DNA of 64,000 nucleotides from Endomychus coccineus (taxonomy: Eukaryota > Arthropoda > Insecta > Coleoptera > Endomychidae), in the NCBI GenBank assembly GCA_958510875.1, contig OY294067.1, positions 146,787,743 through 146,851,742 of the forward strand, in the 5' to 3' direction. A program made the position numbers and the translations under genes. Shown here one piece after another: positions 11,436 to 23,984 of this stretch. Position 1 is the first letter of the stretch. Each line of letters begins with the position of its first letter. The notes below the pieces were generated by a model, which saw only the letters and a list, made by a program, of their open reading frames with translations, was not told the DNA's origin and did not search any database.

Positions 11436-13060
11436 CCTTATTTTTAATTCTATATAAAATAAAATTATAACATTTTGGGGTTTCCAATTGAAAAGATAAA
11501 TTTTTGGCAGTTTTCCCAATTCCATTTTATTATTATGTTTTGAACACGCTGTATTAATAATTATGAAAATGTTGTAAAAGTTCTAATAAAGTAGGTTCTT
11601 TCCAACAAGGAATCCGATTCAATTGTCAATTTAATGGAAAAAATGTATAACTTTTCTAACATCAAGAAATTCTATAAAATGTAACAGCGAATAGAAATAT
11701 GTTAAAATATATGAAGGCCTCATGTAAAAAATTGAAAGCAGTCCAGTCCTGTAAAAATGGTCCATATCGTACTTCAAAATTTTGGCTCAAACAAAATTTT
11801 GATACCTTTAAGGACAAAAACACAAGCAACAGATTACAGCAGCTTCACTCACCCTGTATATAAGATGCGATATTCAAAAAATATACTTTCAGTGAGGGTA
11901 CTGTCATTATAATCAGCTTGTAGATTTCAGAATAATTCTCAAATGTTCATTTTAAATATATTCACAACTTTTGTATCTAAATTTGTCAACTTACTTTGCC
12001 AGAACTTTGGGACACCTATAGATGTGACTTTCTTGTTAATTACAACATAATTTCAAAAATTTCTCCCTATTTCTAAGAACCACGTCATGTGAGTGTGGAT
12101 AGGGGTTTTCCGATTATTCAGGATTATCATTTGCGAACATCTTATAGATTGAATAGCTCAGACAAAGAAATCTTCCCTAATAGATAAATCCATAGTTTTA
12201 CACTGAAAGTGCGTCAAAAATAGTACTACTGTTAATTTATAGTATGAATAACTATGTAATACTCATGTATTGTTATCTATTGGATTCTTGCTAATCATTT
12301 AGATGCATTAATTTTGTAACCACTTTTGCTTCAGAATCCGCCCTATGAATCCTATAAAGTTCACCTTATACCTCACAACATTCGATTTTCTACATATGCA
12401 TTCTCCACTGCGTTGGCAATACGGATTTTATGTAGTTGATGATGAATAGTTCATTATATCCAACTCTACATTTTGGCAATATACGAAATAAAATATTAGT
12501 TTTGTATTTGTATCTTGTCTCATTTTATGTTATGTTTTTCTTTATATTATTTTCGTAATGTTGATAAGTTTCGTTTTGTTCTTTACATAGTTCTTACTAA
12601 GTAAAAACTAACTAACATTTTATGTTAGAAAAGTTTATTATTACTGTTGGTTTAGCCAATATTATTGTGTTTTAAGTATTGGTATATAATATTATAAGAG
12701 GACTCTAATGTCGAATATTTAGAAAATGTTTATATTATTTGTTAATTAGTCAACTAAGAAATTGTTTATTGATAAATAGTCAATAAAAATATTATCATAA
12801 ACATTTCATAAGCACTGTTTATCGGTCAAGTAAATGAAAAATACACTTTACCTGATTAAAATCAATGGAAAATAGCGAAGTTGAAAAATTTTTTGCAAAT
12901 ACTTATTGCTTATTAAGAAAATAAACAATTTGTAAAAGACCAAAAGTGGTAAGCTTTGATCTAGGTGTCAAGACGAATCGAATCAGCGTTCACAAATCAA
13001 AATCGGTCAATGAGAAAAAAATTTCGTTATCAAGTCTCCCGTTTACTGGACTACTTATTA
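11436..13060. other. Unique core of the foldback element, no gene seen
   Basis: About 1.6 kb of AT-rich sequence between the two arrays. I find no frame longer than about 60 codons and no transposase motif. It therefore looks like a non-autonomous foldback derivative, or a core unrelated to the mobilising gene. Confidence 0.55.
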
Positions 13061-16000
13061 TGATGTCGTCACTCTTGAGTACTTTTCGGTTTTAAAATTG
13101 CCTGGCCGAAGCATCCTTTGAACAATTGAATGCATTGAATTTTTCTTCTACGCTGATTCGTGCTCATGAAAATTTGTCCACTAATGCACCATTTTATTGG
13201 GATGACATTCGGTTGGGGGAAGTTGATAGCCTCGCCGTAGCGAACCATCCACACTTCATTCGATCAGTTGAATGTATGAAATTTCTGTTATGAAATTTTT
13301 AGTTTGTATCGCTGCAACTTTTCCTCACTATAATTTTTGCTCATAAGAATTTGTCAGCCGATGCATCTTTTAATAGAGAAGACATTGGTGTGAGAGAAGT
13401 TGATTGCCTGGCCGTAGCATACCGTCCACACTCCATTTGAATAGTTGCATGTATGAAATTTCTGTTATGAAATTGTTAGTTTGTATCGCTGCAACTTTTT
13501 TCCACTAGAATTCACGATCATGAGAATTTGTCATATAGGAAAGACATTGGTGTGAGAGAAGTTGATTGCCTGGCCGTAGCATACCGTCCACACTCCATTT
13601 GAATAGTTGCATGTATGAAATTTCTGTTATGAAATTGTTAGTTTGTATCTCTGCAACTTTTTTCCACTATAATTCACGCTCATGAGAATTTGTCATATAG
13701 GGAAGACAATGGTGTGAGAGAAGTTGATTGCCTGGCCGTAGCATACCGTCCACACTCCATTTGAATAGTTGCATGTATGAAATTTCTGTTATGAAATTGT
13801 TAGTTTGTATCGCTGCAACTTTTTTCCACTAGAATTCACGATCATGAGAATTTGTCATATAGGAAAGACATTGGTGTGAGAGAAGTTGATTGCCTGGCCG
13901 TAGCATACCGTCCACACTCCATTTGAATAGTTGCATGTATGAAATTTCTGTTATGAAATTGTTAGTTTGTATCTCTGCAACTTTTTTCCACTATAATTCA
14001 CGCTCATGAGAATTTGTCATATAGGGAAGACAATGGTGTGAGAGAAGTTGATTGCCTGGCCGTAGCATACAGTCCACACTCCATTTGAATAGTTGCATGT
14101 ATGAAATTTCTGTTATGAAATTGTTAGTTTGTATCGCTGCAACTTTTTTCCACTATAATTCACGCTCATGAGAATTTGTCATATAGGAAAGACATTGGTG
14201 TGAGAGAAGTTGATTGCTTGGCCGTAGCATACCGTCCACACTCCATTTGAATAGTTGAATGTATGAAATTTCTGTTATGAAATTTTTTGTTTGTATTGCT
14301 GCAACTTTTTTCCACTATAATTCTTGCTCATAAGAATTTGTCAGCTGATGCACCCTTATATGGGGTAGACATTGATGTGAGGAAAGTTGATTGCCTGGCC
14401 ATAGCATATCGTCCACACTCCATTTGAATAGTTGAATGAATGACATTTCTGTTACCAAATTCCGCGTTTGTATCGCTCCAACTTTTTCCCACTATAATTC
14501 TTACTCATAAGAATTCGTCAGGTAATGCATCTTCTCAAAGGAAAGACATCGGTGAGAGAGAAGTTGATTGCCTGGACGTAGCATACCGTTCACACTCCAT
14601 TTGAATAGTTAAATGTAGGAAACTTCTGTTATGAAATTTTTAGTTTGTATCACTGCAACTTTTTCCACTATGATTCTTGCTCATATCAATTCGTCAGCCA
14701 ATGCATCTTTCTATAGAGGAGACATTGGTGTAGGAGAAGTTGATTGCCTGGCTCTAGCGAACCATCATCACTCCATTTGAATAGTTGAATGTATTTAATT
14801 TCTGTTATGAAATTTTTCGTTTGTATCGCTGTAACTTTTTCCCACTATAATTCTTGCTCATAAGAATTTGTCGACTAATGCACTCACTTACAGGAAAAAT
14901 ATTGGTGTGAGAGGAGTTGATTGCCTGGCTGTAGCATACTATCCACACTCCATTTAAATAGTTAAATGTAAGAAATTGCTGATATGAAATTTTTGTTTTT
15001 ATCGCTGCACCTTTTTCCCACTATAATTCTTGCTCATAAGAATTTGTTGACTAATGCACCTACTTATAGGAAAGACATTGGTGTAAGAGAAGTTGATAAT
15101 TTGGTCGTAGCGAAATATCCACACTTCATTTGAATTGTTGAATGTATGAAATCTCTGTTATGAAATTTTTTGTTTGTATCGCGGCAACTTTTTCCCACTA
15201 TAATTCTTGCTCATGAGAATTCGTCCGCTAATGCATCTTCTTATAAGAAAGAGATTGGTGTAGGAGAAGTTGATTGCCTGGCCGTAGCGAACCATCCACA
15301 CTTCATTTAAATTGTTGAATGTATGAAATTTCTGTTATGAAATTTTTCGTTTGTATTGCTGCAACTTTTTCCCACTGTAATTTTTGCTCATAAGAATTTG
15401 TCGGCTAATGCACCTACTCATAGGAAAGACATTGGTGTAAGGGAAGTTGATTGTTTGGCTGTAGCATACTATCCACACTCCATTTGAATAGTTAAATGTG
15501 AGAAATTGCTGATATGAAATTTTTTGTTTGTATCGCAGCAACTTTCTCCCACTATAATTCTTGCTCATAAGAATTTATCAGCTAATGCACCCTTATATGT
15601 GGAAGACATTGGAGTGGAAGAAGTTGATTGCCTGGCCGTAGCATACCTTCGACACTCCATTTGAATAGTTGAATGTATGAAATTTCTGTTATGAAATTTT
15701 TAGATTGTATTGTGAAACTTTTCTCCACTATAATTTTTGCTCATGAGAATCTGTCAGCTAATGCACCCTGATATGGGGAAGACACTGGTGTGAGAGAAGT
15801 TGATTGCCTGTCCGTAGCATACCGTTCACACTCCATTTGAATAGTTAAATGTAGGAATACTTCTGTTATGAAATGTTTATTTTGTATCACTGCAACTTTT
15901 TCCAATATAATTCTTGCTCATTTCAATTCGTCAGCCAATGCATCTTTTTATAGAGGAGACATTGTTGTAGGAGAAGTTGATTGTCTGGCTCTAGCGAACA

Positions 16001-16915
16001 ATTCACACTCCATTTGAATAGTTTAATGTATTTAATTTCTGTTATGAAATTTTTCGTTTGTATCGCTGTAACTTTTTTCCACTATAATCCTTGCTGATAA
16101 GAATTTGTCGGCTTATGCACCTACTTATAGTGAAAACATTGGTGTGAGAGGAGTTGATTGCCTGGCTGTAGCATACTATCCACACTCCATTTGAATAGTA
16201 AAATGTAAGAAATTGCTGATATGAATTTTTTTGTTTTTATCGCTGCAACTTTTTCCCACTATAATTCTTGCTCATAAGAATTTGTTGACTGATGCAGCTT
16301 CTTATAGGAAAGACATTGGTGTAAGAGAAGTTGATTAACTGGCCGTAGCGAAATATCCACACTTCATTTGAATTGTTGAATGTATGAAATTTCTGTTATG
16401 AAATTTTTTGTTTGTATCGCTGCAACTTTTTCCCACTATAATTCTTGCTCATAGGAATTCGTCGGCTAATGCATCTTCTTATAAGAAAGACATTGGTGTA
16501 GGAGAAAATGATTGCCTGGCCTTAGCGAACCATCCACACTTCATTTGAATTGTTGAATGTATGAAATTTCTGTTATGAAATTTTTCGTTTTTATTGCTGC
16601 AACTTCTTCCCACTGTAATTTTTGCTCATAAGAACTTGTCGGCTAATGCAACTACTCATAGGAAAGACATTGGAGGAAGGGAAGTTGATTGTTTGGCTGT
16701 AGCATACTATCCACACTCCATTTGAATAGTGAAATGTGAGAAATTGCTGATACGAAATTTTTTGTTTGTATCGCTGCAACTCTTCCCCACTGCAATTCTT
16801 GCTCATTATAATTTGTGGGCGAATGCACCTTTTCATAGGGAAGACACTGGTGTAGGAAGAGTTGATTGCCTGGGCATATCGAACCATTCACACTTCATTT
16901 GAATAGTTAAGTGTA
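13060..16915 (-). repeat. Right-arm tandem array of the foldback element (~22 units)
   Basis: About 22 units of 160-178 bp in the orientation opposite to the left arm. Each holds GTTTGTATCGCTGCAACTTTTT, CCACTATAATTCTTGCTCAT, AGAATTTGTC, GACATTGGTGTGAGAGAAGTTGATTGCCTGGCCGTAGC and CACACTCCATTTGAATAGTTG, with variants. The array is more than twice as long as the left one, so it has expanded or the left has contracted. Units near 13490-14140 are almost identical to one another. Confidence 0.85.
13490..14140 (-). repeat. Higher-order dimer repeat, ~322 bp x 2
   Basis: Two unit types alternate. Type A has CACTAGAATTCACGATCATG, AGGAAAGACATTGG and TATCTCTGCAAC. Type B has CACTATAATTCACGCTCATG, AGGGAAGACAATGG and TATCGCTGCAAC. 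The order A-B-A-B spans roughly 13490-13650, 13652-13812, 13813-13973 and 13974-14135. The two AB dimers differ by as little as one base where I compared them. This marks a recent duplication of a dimer by unequal exchange or slippage. Confidence 0.75.
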
Positions 16916-17443
16916 TGAAATTTTGTACTCTTTTGAACCTATACTTTGGATTATCCTGTACATGGTTTAAATTTCGAACGAATAACACAGTACGAAAATA
17001 GGCAATGCATTATATTCCAATAATATTATTATATGTTCGATTAGAAAAGAATAATTAAATAATTACATATTATTAGAATTGGTAAAGATGAATATCGGAC
17101 GTACGTATATGTATGCCATCTAAATATGAACGTAGTGAGCGAGATGAGTGAGAGGTTTGTAGCGCGGTGGTTGGACTGCACGTACAATGTTTCAATAGAG
17201 ACTTGTGGCGGAGTCGGCAAAAGTGTCGCTGGAAAAGCGTGGATAACTCCACACAAATTGAAATATTCTGATATTCGAAACTTTTGGACATGTGTGTATT
17301 TAATATATTTACTTATTCTGATAGTTCTTGAAAATGTCGGAAGTAGAGCTCAGTATTATAAAAGCTCAATTTTCAGTCCGCACTAATAAACTTTTCTGTT
17401 TTCCAGAATTGTTGAATGGAATTCATGTTTCTGTAATATCATA

Positions 17444-17457
17444 GTTGTCATGGCAAA
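17444..17457 (+). promoter_or_regulatory. X-box-like RFX site upstream of the ciliary gene
   Basis: GTTGTCATGGCAAA fits the X-box half-site layout (GYYNYY-AT-RRNRAC) except for the last base. It lies about 96 bp upstream of the proposed start codon. RFX factors bind X-boxes, and in animals these control ciliary genes. The match and position are seen in the sequence; function is inferred. Confidence 0.5.
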
Positions 17458-17552
17458 TTAAATCAATATGTCAGTTTAACGCGTCATTCTCAAATGATCG
17501 AATGAAAATTACAATAAATGTTTGAAGACTATCATCTTCTGGATTAGACACA

Positions 17553-20415
17553 ATGCATTGCCCAGACGAACACGGAAAGGAGCAGAATATCTTGCAAACT
17601 TCGGACTATTACCGTACTTGCAAACTACCAAAACGATTCGAATATCCACAATGGTTTCATGGTTATGGTATACAAAGGATTCCACAGCTACATCCCTTTT
17701 ATAGCACTACATCGAGTGAATACGGCAGGTAACTTTTCAATTTATCTTTCATACAAGTCATTAAGATAGTTAAATATATATTCAGAAGGTTTCCTCAATT
17801 CCCATTGCACCAGTTCATCAGCTGATTTCCTGATCGTTTCGGAGAATCTCCTAAGTAGAAATTGAAGAGTCTAACAATCAATTGACGTACTCAATTGAAT
17901 TGGTTATCAATAGAATGCACATTATTCGCTGATAAAATTGGATCCACTGAAATTCATGAAGGTGAAACAGGAGATAACTAACTGAATTGAATTCTTCCGT
18001 TCTTGTGGATAATTTCTTGACAGTAAATATTTCCATTCGAGAGAAACTATTCATATTGATGGCACTAGGGGTGCTCACAACAATTTCAGTTTTGAATGAT
18101 GTGTTTTTGCTTTTTCGGTGTATGCTACACAATACCTTCTATACTATCTAGAAGATATTGTGAAGACATTTTTGTATGATAAATATTCACATTTTAGATA
18201 GGTATCCTAGTATTTGAATTAACCATTCTTGGGAAATATGTCTACATCTGGAGATACATATAGACAATTCAGATGAAATTTGGTTCACGTGACCACAACA
18301 AAATAGGTACATCGAAATTAAGGTTAGTACAACTAAACCTTGAAATAAGAAACTCTTTTCTTGTCTGAGAGGAAACATATTGCTATTTTTCAATGGAAAA
18401 TGATATTATGTCCTTCGTGGTTCTCAGCATTTCTCTCAAAATATGTTTAGGTATATGTCTTCGGATACAAGCTTTCTATTTTGATACTTTTTGTTTAGTA
18501 TTCAAGATGGTCACTGTTCTGATCTACGATATTGATCAATGATCAAATTGTATTGAACGGAATTCCATGATGCTATCAATGATGGATTGCCAAAACCTAT
18601 TTTCTTTCGACAGAACTCAATTTTCGGAAAATGGAGAATCAAAATGGGAATTAAAAATAACCAAACATACCTACGTCTTCTATTTTAATCATATTAACTT
18701 CCATTCTAACTTAACAAAATAATGTGGTATCCTACCAATACTCAACTAATATAGCTGAAATTATTGTGATATAATGGAACATTCCAGAGTTTGGAAGATA
18801 TAATCCCATCCTAATCGAAAAATTGAAGTAAAACAATGTATCTGAGATGTACTACTACTACGAAATCGTATTTGATTTGATTATATCTTACGACATCACG
18901 AGGTGGATGATCTTTAGATGTTCCCTAGATCATCAACATTCCACAGTATTAGAATAAACTCTCTATAACATACCCCGAGAATAGATGGGATCATGTTATC
19001 GAGAACTTTACTAATCTAAGCTCTAGACGACTGAACTAATAATAAGGCTGCTAACACTCGTATTCACTAACTTAGATATATTATTTATCAGAGATTACTT
19101 CTCTGATACTAAGTAACTATATAAGAGTATACCACATCGGGCATTCGCACGATTCCACTGGACTCATAGAAGGATTATATTCTGAATGTTGCGAGCTCGT
19201 TTTCAAGTTGCATGTTTCTATGTCTGATAAATTTGATGCCCTCCGATATTTCTCAAGTTTTTTTCGAAATGTCGTATAATCATATTTAAATAACGTTGCC
19301 ACTCAACTAGTGGAAACTTGACTAAAAGTCCATTAAAGCAAGTGGATAATCATACTGTTTCTATTTAATAGTATTCAAATCGTTTTTCGCCATATTTGAC
19401 CACTTATACATAACAGATAATTCATTGAACTCAATAATTTTAGGAATATCAGCTAAGTGAAGCAGATTCCTGAAACTACAAAGCAAATCAAACGTAATTT
19501 TATCTCACTTTGAATAGGAAATAATCAAATAATATATCACAAGAGCTACAAATTTAATCGATTGAAATGTCCAACATGTTTTCAGCATGATTTAGCTTTT
19601 ATTTTAGAATTATTGTGCCTCAAATTTGTTAAGAACCACGAATCATGAATTCATGGAAGTGGTATACGGTTAGATTATTTCCTAAATAACTTAGATTAAA
19701 GCCCACAACAAAGAATTTTATTGATAATCAAATCTGATCTTTTCTAAAGGAAATATACAAACAACAATATGGAGGACATAAAAATAAACGGGCTTAGGGA
19801 TTTACTCACTTATCTAAACAAAATTGTGGTGTCTGATTGGTCTATTTCATAATGATGGAAATAATCACCCTTATCCACTAAAAATACTGTTATACTGCTA
19901 AGGGCCTTTCAGCTACGAAGTGGCCATAATCAGATTGAAACTCTGATGATGACTACTTGATAGCTCCATCCACAATGTGAACTATTTTATAACTTAATAG
20001 TTGTATGTCGTATGTCCACTTTGTATACTTAATCTCATGTTACACAGATATTGTTCAAGAACATTTGCAGATAGTATGATGATGAGGCTACTGAAGATGT
20101 CTGACGGGACCTAGCAAGTCTAAGCAGGTGTGAATCCGTAGAAACTGCATTCTTTGATTTGGGCTCTATATGTTCATATTTATGATATTTTCCATTCATC
20201 AATATAATCTTTATAATTCCCATATACTTTATTCTAAGCAGCCCTGTATAATAGTTGACTATGATTTTTTGTACTTTTTCAGATATCCTCCAACCATACA
20301 CAGCGTTCCAACATCATTCTTCCCAAATAACCAGGAATTTTCGAAGCTGCTTTCTAGAGCTGGCAACTTCAGGAATTATTCATTAAACACTGGTCTGGAT
20401 CGTTCCATTATTTGA
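17553..20415 (+). CDS. PIERCE-like ciliary microtubule inner protein, two exons
   Basis: Exon 1 is 17553-17728 (ATG after CACA, 58 codons plus two bases) and exon 2 is 20283-20415 (stop TGA). The donor is CAG|GTAACT and the acceptor follows a T-rich tract ending TTTTTCAG. The intron is phase 2 and the join stays in frame, giving 102 aa. Exon 1 ends with HPFYSTTSSEYG; exon 2 has PPTIHSVPTSFFPN and a C-terminal NYSLNTGLDRS. These resemble the Piercer of microtubule wall family (PIERCE1/2, C9orf116-type), small proteins inside the doublet microtubules of motile cilia and sperm flagella. In insects, expression would be expected in sperm or chordotonal neurons. It is the only intact host gene I can support. 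The family call is from memory of the conserved motifs. Confidence 0.75.
17729..20282 (+). other. Intron of the PIERCE-like gene
   Basis: A 2554-bp intron with GT...AG ends. Apart from short chance frames I see no coding sequence and no clear transposon in it. That contrasts with the transposon-packed DNA on both sides. Confidence 0.65.
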
Positions 20416-20429
20416 AATTTTATTCAAAC

Positions 20430-20794
20430 ACCTGATTCTTATCATTACTATTGTTGTTAATTATTAATATGTTTCTGTAGAGATGCGTGTTGAATTTGTA
20501 TTTTTTATTGTATTTTTCCAGATGCTTCATTAAATCAATCAGATATATACAAGCTAGTACCAAATTAGTTGCTTATTTCTTGAAAATTCAGAACTCTTAC
20601 GATTTCAAGAAATATGGAAATTGCCTCTACAATCATTTGATTTGAATTTTCCAAACTCTCTTTTAAGTTTTTTAACTTGTGTAACAACACAAGGTGAAGT
20701 TGATTACAAGAATGTTTTATATTGAAGTTGGATATATTTATATAGTTCTATATAAGCTGAATTAGCATCATTTATATGTTGTGAAGGTACGCAA
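20430..20794 (-). repeat. Probable 3' LTR of the errantivirus-like provirus
   Basis: On the minus strand a purine-rich tract (TTTGAGGAGGGAGAAG, about 20795-20810) is followed by AGTTGCGTACC. Errantivirus LTRs start with AGT just after such a polypurine tract. A TATA-like stretch (TATATAGAACTATATAAAT) lies about 50-70 bp further in. The far boundary of the LTR and a second LTR copy were not found, so this is a partial call. Confidence 0.5.
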
Positions 20795-20879
20795 CTTCTC
20801 CCTCCTCAAAAATGAAGAATCAGGGGGATGATTTTCGGGACTCCCCTTGGATGGATTGGAGATCTTGAGATTCGGTTGG

Positions 20880-21415
20880 CTTTGAAGTTGACCGTATCTG
20901 ATGAATCCATTTCTCTAGTACATAACCTATAACAGATAAAGATAATGTGATGTAGAAGAGAACGATCCATATTCTGAGGCTGTGTAGATTGATGTGAGGT
21001 CTTCCTTTGTCTTGTAGAGCTGAGCTAGGATTAGGTGAAAATCGTCTAAGTCTGCAGCTTGAAGTCGAATGGGATGATGACGCATGTTTTCCAAACTTGA
21101 ATTGTAGTTCAAAATTGCGGTTGTCCTATTTGGAATGATGACTATTCATTGACTTACATTTACATGTTGAATTTTGATTGCATCTAACTTGAACGTTCCG
21201 GGAGAACATTCGTCGTACTGGTGTGTATATTGTATCAATCGTATTTCACAAGGTGCTTTGCTGCTAATTGGTGGAGTTGGAGTTGGTTTACAGAGATATG
21301 ATTCTGGTGAGATTTTTGTGCATTTAGTGTCAGTTGAGATATAATTCGACTTGTCTAGGATTGGGTATTTTTTTTTTGGAAGTATGATTTGGAATAAATT
21401 GGAAGAGGCAGCCAT
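20880..21415 (-). pseudogene. Errantivirus env relic (C-terminal half)
   Basis: Two minus-strand segments. 21146-21415 has a YLCKPTPTPP-like cysteine motif, a PCEIRLI motif and a further cysteine, as in insect errantivirus envelope proteins related to baculovirus F. 20927-21112 has PIRLQAADLDDFHLILAQLY and a SEYGSFSSTSHYLYLL stretch near the membrane-anchor region. A frame change and stops separate the two, and the N-terminal part is not recognised. The protein cannot be functional. It lies immediately before the polypurine tract, the usual env position. Confidence 0.7.
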
Positions 21416-22139
21416 TGGAAATACGAATGGTTGATAAAATTATAAATATGTTTCTGGAAAATTAGAACTCCGATATTGAATATAAGGTTGTGGTATCTTT
21501 AGTACAGTTCTTGATTTCTGCTACTTTTCTAACGAGAGCAGGCTGGAGCGCTTTGTACCAGGAACATGTGTGACGATTTTTTGTGGTTCATATAGTAAAT
21601 CTTTCGGTTCGCTTATACTAGGGGTGTAGTGTTTCTAGTTTTGCTAATGTTACTGCATGTTCTAGTGTAGCTATTATTTCATTTACCATGGTAATTGATG
21701 TTGTTTAATGATATAATGCATGAAAATTTGTTCTATATCAATGAAGAAATCTATTTTCTCGATTTTTGAGATGATCTTATTTATTTGGTTCGACATTATT
21801 TTTTGATTATTGGAAATGGTAGTGGTAGTGTTGATGAATCATTATATGTGCCTTCCTGTTGGAGAAATCTGTCTTGGAATAAGGACCTTCTGTTGATTTC
21901 GAATTTTTGAAGTATTGTCAATAGTTACATCATATCTTTGTGCATCGTTATGATAAAGGCTCACCGTTATGAATTTAAATGCTGGTCCTATCCTGTTGAT
22001 TAATCTCCTTCATTTTCTTGTCTCATGGGGTAGTAATTGATTCAGTTTTCTTTCACCTTCAGTCAGTGAATAATTCAGGAGACATTAGTAATTTGAGATA
22101 TATTTAGTATAATTTGAGTGACAATGATTCTTCACCCAG

Positions 22140-22530
22140 GTATGAATTATATATAAATTTTCTGGAAATAGGCCACACTAACATACATGCTTATTATTTT
22201 CGTCTTTACGTAAGTTTTGGTCTCATGACCATCATCAGAAGACCTATTATGTCTGAAATAGTATTTTTTCAAACTAGTTATATCAGCACAAAGCGTCCTC
22301 ATTCCACCAATTTCAATTTTTGAAATGCCCACGTCGTCGAAACGAACAGAAATACGGATAATCGAAATAATTGCTTAGTGCTAATACAATTAGTCTAAAG
22401 AAATTCCATTCCAGACATAATACATCTTCTGATCATGATCGTGAGACCGAAACGTACGTAAAGATGAAAATAATAAACATGTGTTAGATGTGTTGGTGTG
22501 ACCTATTTCTCTAGAATTTATATATTTTAT
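22140..22530. mobile_element. MITE with ~115-bp inverted ends inside the provirus
   Basis: The left arm (about 22146-22260) contains AAATTTTCTGGAAATAGG, CACACTAACA, TTATTTTCGTCTTTACGTA and TCTCATGACCATCATCAGAAG. The right arm (about 22410-22525) carries the same blocks in inverse (CTTCTGATCATGATCGTGAGA, TACGTAAAGATGAAAATAA, TGTTGGTGTGACCTATTTCT). The centre has CCCACGTCGTCGAAACGAACAG. A second copy of the left half is at 53215-53425, so this is a family. There is no coding capacity. Confidence 0.75.
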
Positions 22531-22539
22531 AGTATAATT

Positions 22540-23190
22540 TGATGAATTCAGTCTAGATATTAGGCTAGAGTGTTGTAGTGTTTTTGTAGTTGGTTTCCTA
22601 TGTTATTGATGTTAAATTGAAAACTCATATGAATAACCGGTAGTCATCTGTGGATTGAGCAGTTTCAATTTCAATGTGGAGCATTGTAGCTCAAGGTTTT
22701 GTGTCATTCGCGTCATGATGGATTGGTAGCAACTTGTTCCTCCGATGATGGACCTAGAACAACGTTTTAGATTTTGTATGTGAATTGCCGTTGTTTTTTT
22801 ACATTATTTCTAGGGTTATTGGCTATTATTACCGTGTAATTTAATTTCAATTCATTTCATTTTAAACGGGCCCATGAATCTATTTTTCGTTTTTTCTTAA
22901 ATTTCGGTTACTTTTTCGTAGACTATATCTTCTTCTGAATATATCTGTTCAGAGTTTTTGTTGCTTCTCTGGATTACATTTTCTTTTCTTTCGCCATATT
23001 TGCATACTTTTTCGTAGGTGCTTAGCAGTTTTTCTCTGTTGGAGTTCACATAATTTTCAGAGGATCTTTCTTCTAGAAAGATATCGAATGGATTTCTTGT
23101 GTTTGAAAAAAAAATCTATACTCAGTGGCACTGTGAATGTTATTATTATATGTAACAAGAGCATATTTCTCTTATGTCTTCTTTGTTATC
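22540..23190. other. Provirus sequence without recognisable frame
   Basis: This lies where the integrase C-terminus and the start of env would be expected. I could not identify conserved motifs on either strand; stops are dense. Confidence 0.35.
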
Positions 23191-23199
23191 ATTACGTTA

Positions 23200-23750
23200 T
23201 ATTGTTGGAAGTTCTTTTATAGTTGAGTAAATTCTCGATATAGGTGTTTGATCAGGCCTATCACTGTTATCGCGTGAGAATTTATTTTATGAAGTTTTAA
23301 GAATTCTTGTAAGGGTTTACTTGCAAATTCAGTTCCTCCACCTAGTTGTGATCATTTCTGGTATTTCGTAATGTAGAATATAAATGAACATGACTTTCAT
23401 TACTTCAATGCCATTTTTAGCTAGAAGTGGATATGTTTGCGCGCGCTTAGTAGATGAGTCAATTATTGTTAAGAATTGTGTAGATTCGACTCGGAAAATA
23501 TTCATAAATAGTGACTGAAATCGTTTGTTCGGTGTTTCTGTTTTGTTTAGAGGAATTTTTGTTGGAATTCTATCGTATTTGGTCCTTTCACAAATTTACA
23601 TATTTCGCAACAACATTTTGAATTTTAGGCCAATAATAATTCTGCTGTAATTGTGGCTTAATCTCTTGAATGCCTATATGGCTCCTTTTGGCTCAAACGA
23701 TCAGTTAGTTAGTTTCAGAATCGTTGAGGGTTCGAGATGCATATGTAGTT
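23200..23750 (-). pseudogene. Errantivirus integrase relic
   Basis: Read on the minus strand in shifting frames, the stretch shows a YYWPKIQ motif from the zinc-binding domain (about 23620-23640), then IPTKIPLNKTETPNK leading into the catalytic core, and later GGGTEFASKPLQEFLK where DNGTEF is expected (about 23305-23345). The second catalytic Asp therefore appears lost. Several in-frame stops exist. The identity rests on motif order and on its place between polymerase and env of the same provirus. Confidence 0.6.
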
Positions 23751-23984
23751 GGTTTATCTGAACCGATTGGACCTCGTGACAATATGGATCCAAGGGCAGA
23801 ATTGGACCCATCTGTGATGAGGATGAAAGGTTTTGAGAAGTCTAGGTAAATTAGAATTGGGTGATTTACTAGAAGTTATTTGCTAGTTCCCAATGTTTGG
23901 ATAAATTGCTCATTATGCTTCATTTTTTATTTTTTTCAGGCATGATGTCAGTTGATAACAACGCACCCAAAATTATAGATTGTA

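Larger units (their letters stand above)
9590..17290. mobile_element. Giant foldback element, ~7.7 kb
   Basis: The outer ~380 bp at each side (9590-9975 and 16915-17290) are inverted copies, sharing CACGCTTTTCCAGC, TTTTGCCGACTC, GTCTCTATTGAAACATTGTACGTG, ATCTAAATATGAACG, GGCAATGCATTATATTCCAA and the GGATAATCC motif. Inside them, arrays of a ~160-178-bp unit run in opposite orientation (left 9980-11435, right 13060-16915) around a unique core at 11436-13060. Long inverted arms built of tandem repeats are the mark of Foldback/Galileo-type elements. No transposase is visible. A precise target duplication was not found. Confidence 0.82.

Noticed and set aside
9617..17386. Many 60-98-codon frames across the foldback arms, several repeating the same peptide
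   Set aside because: They follow the period of the tandem unit, shift frame with unit length and have no conserved domain; they are by-products of the repeat.
22114..22332. Overlapping ~60-70-codon frames on both strands
   Set aside because: They lie in a MITE arm; palindromic sequence gives frames on both strands.
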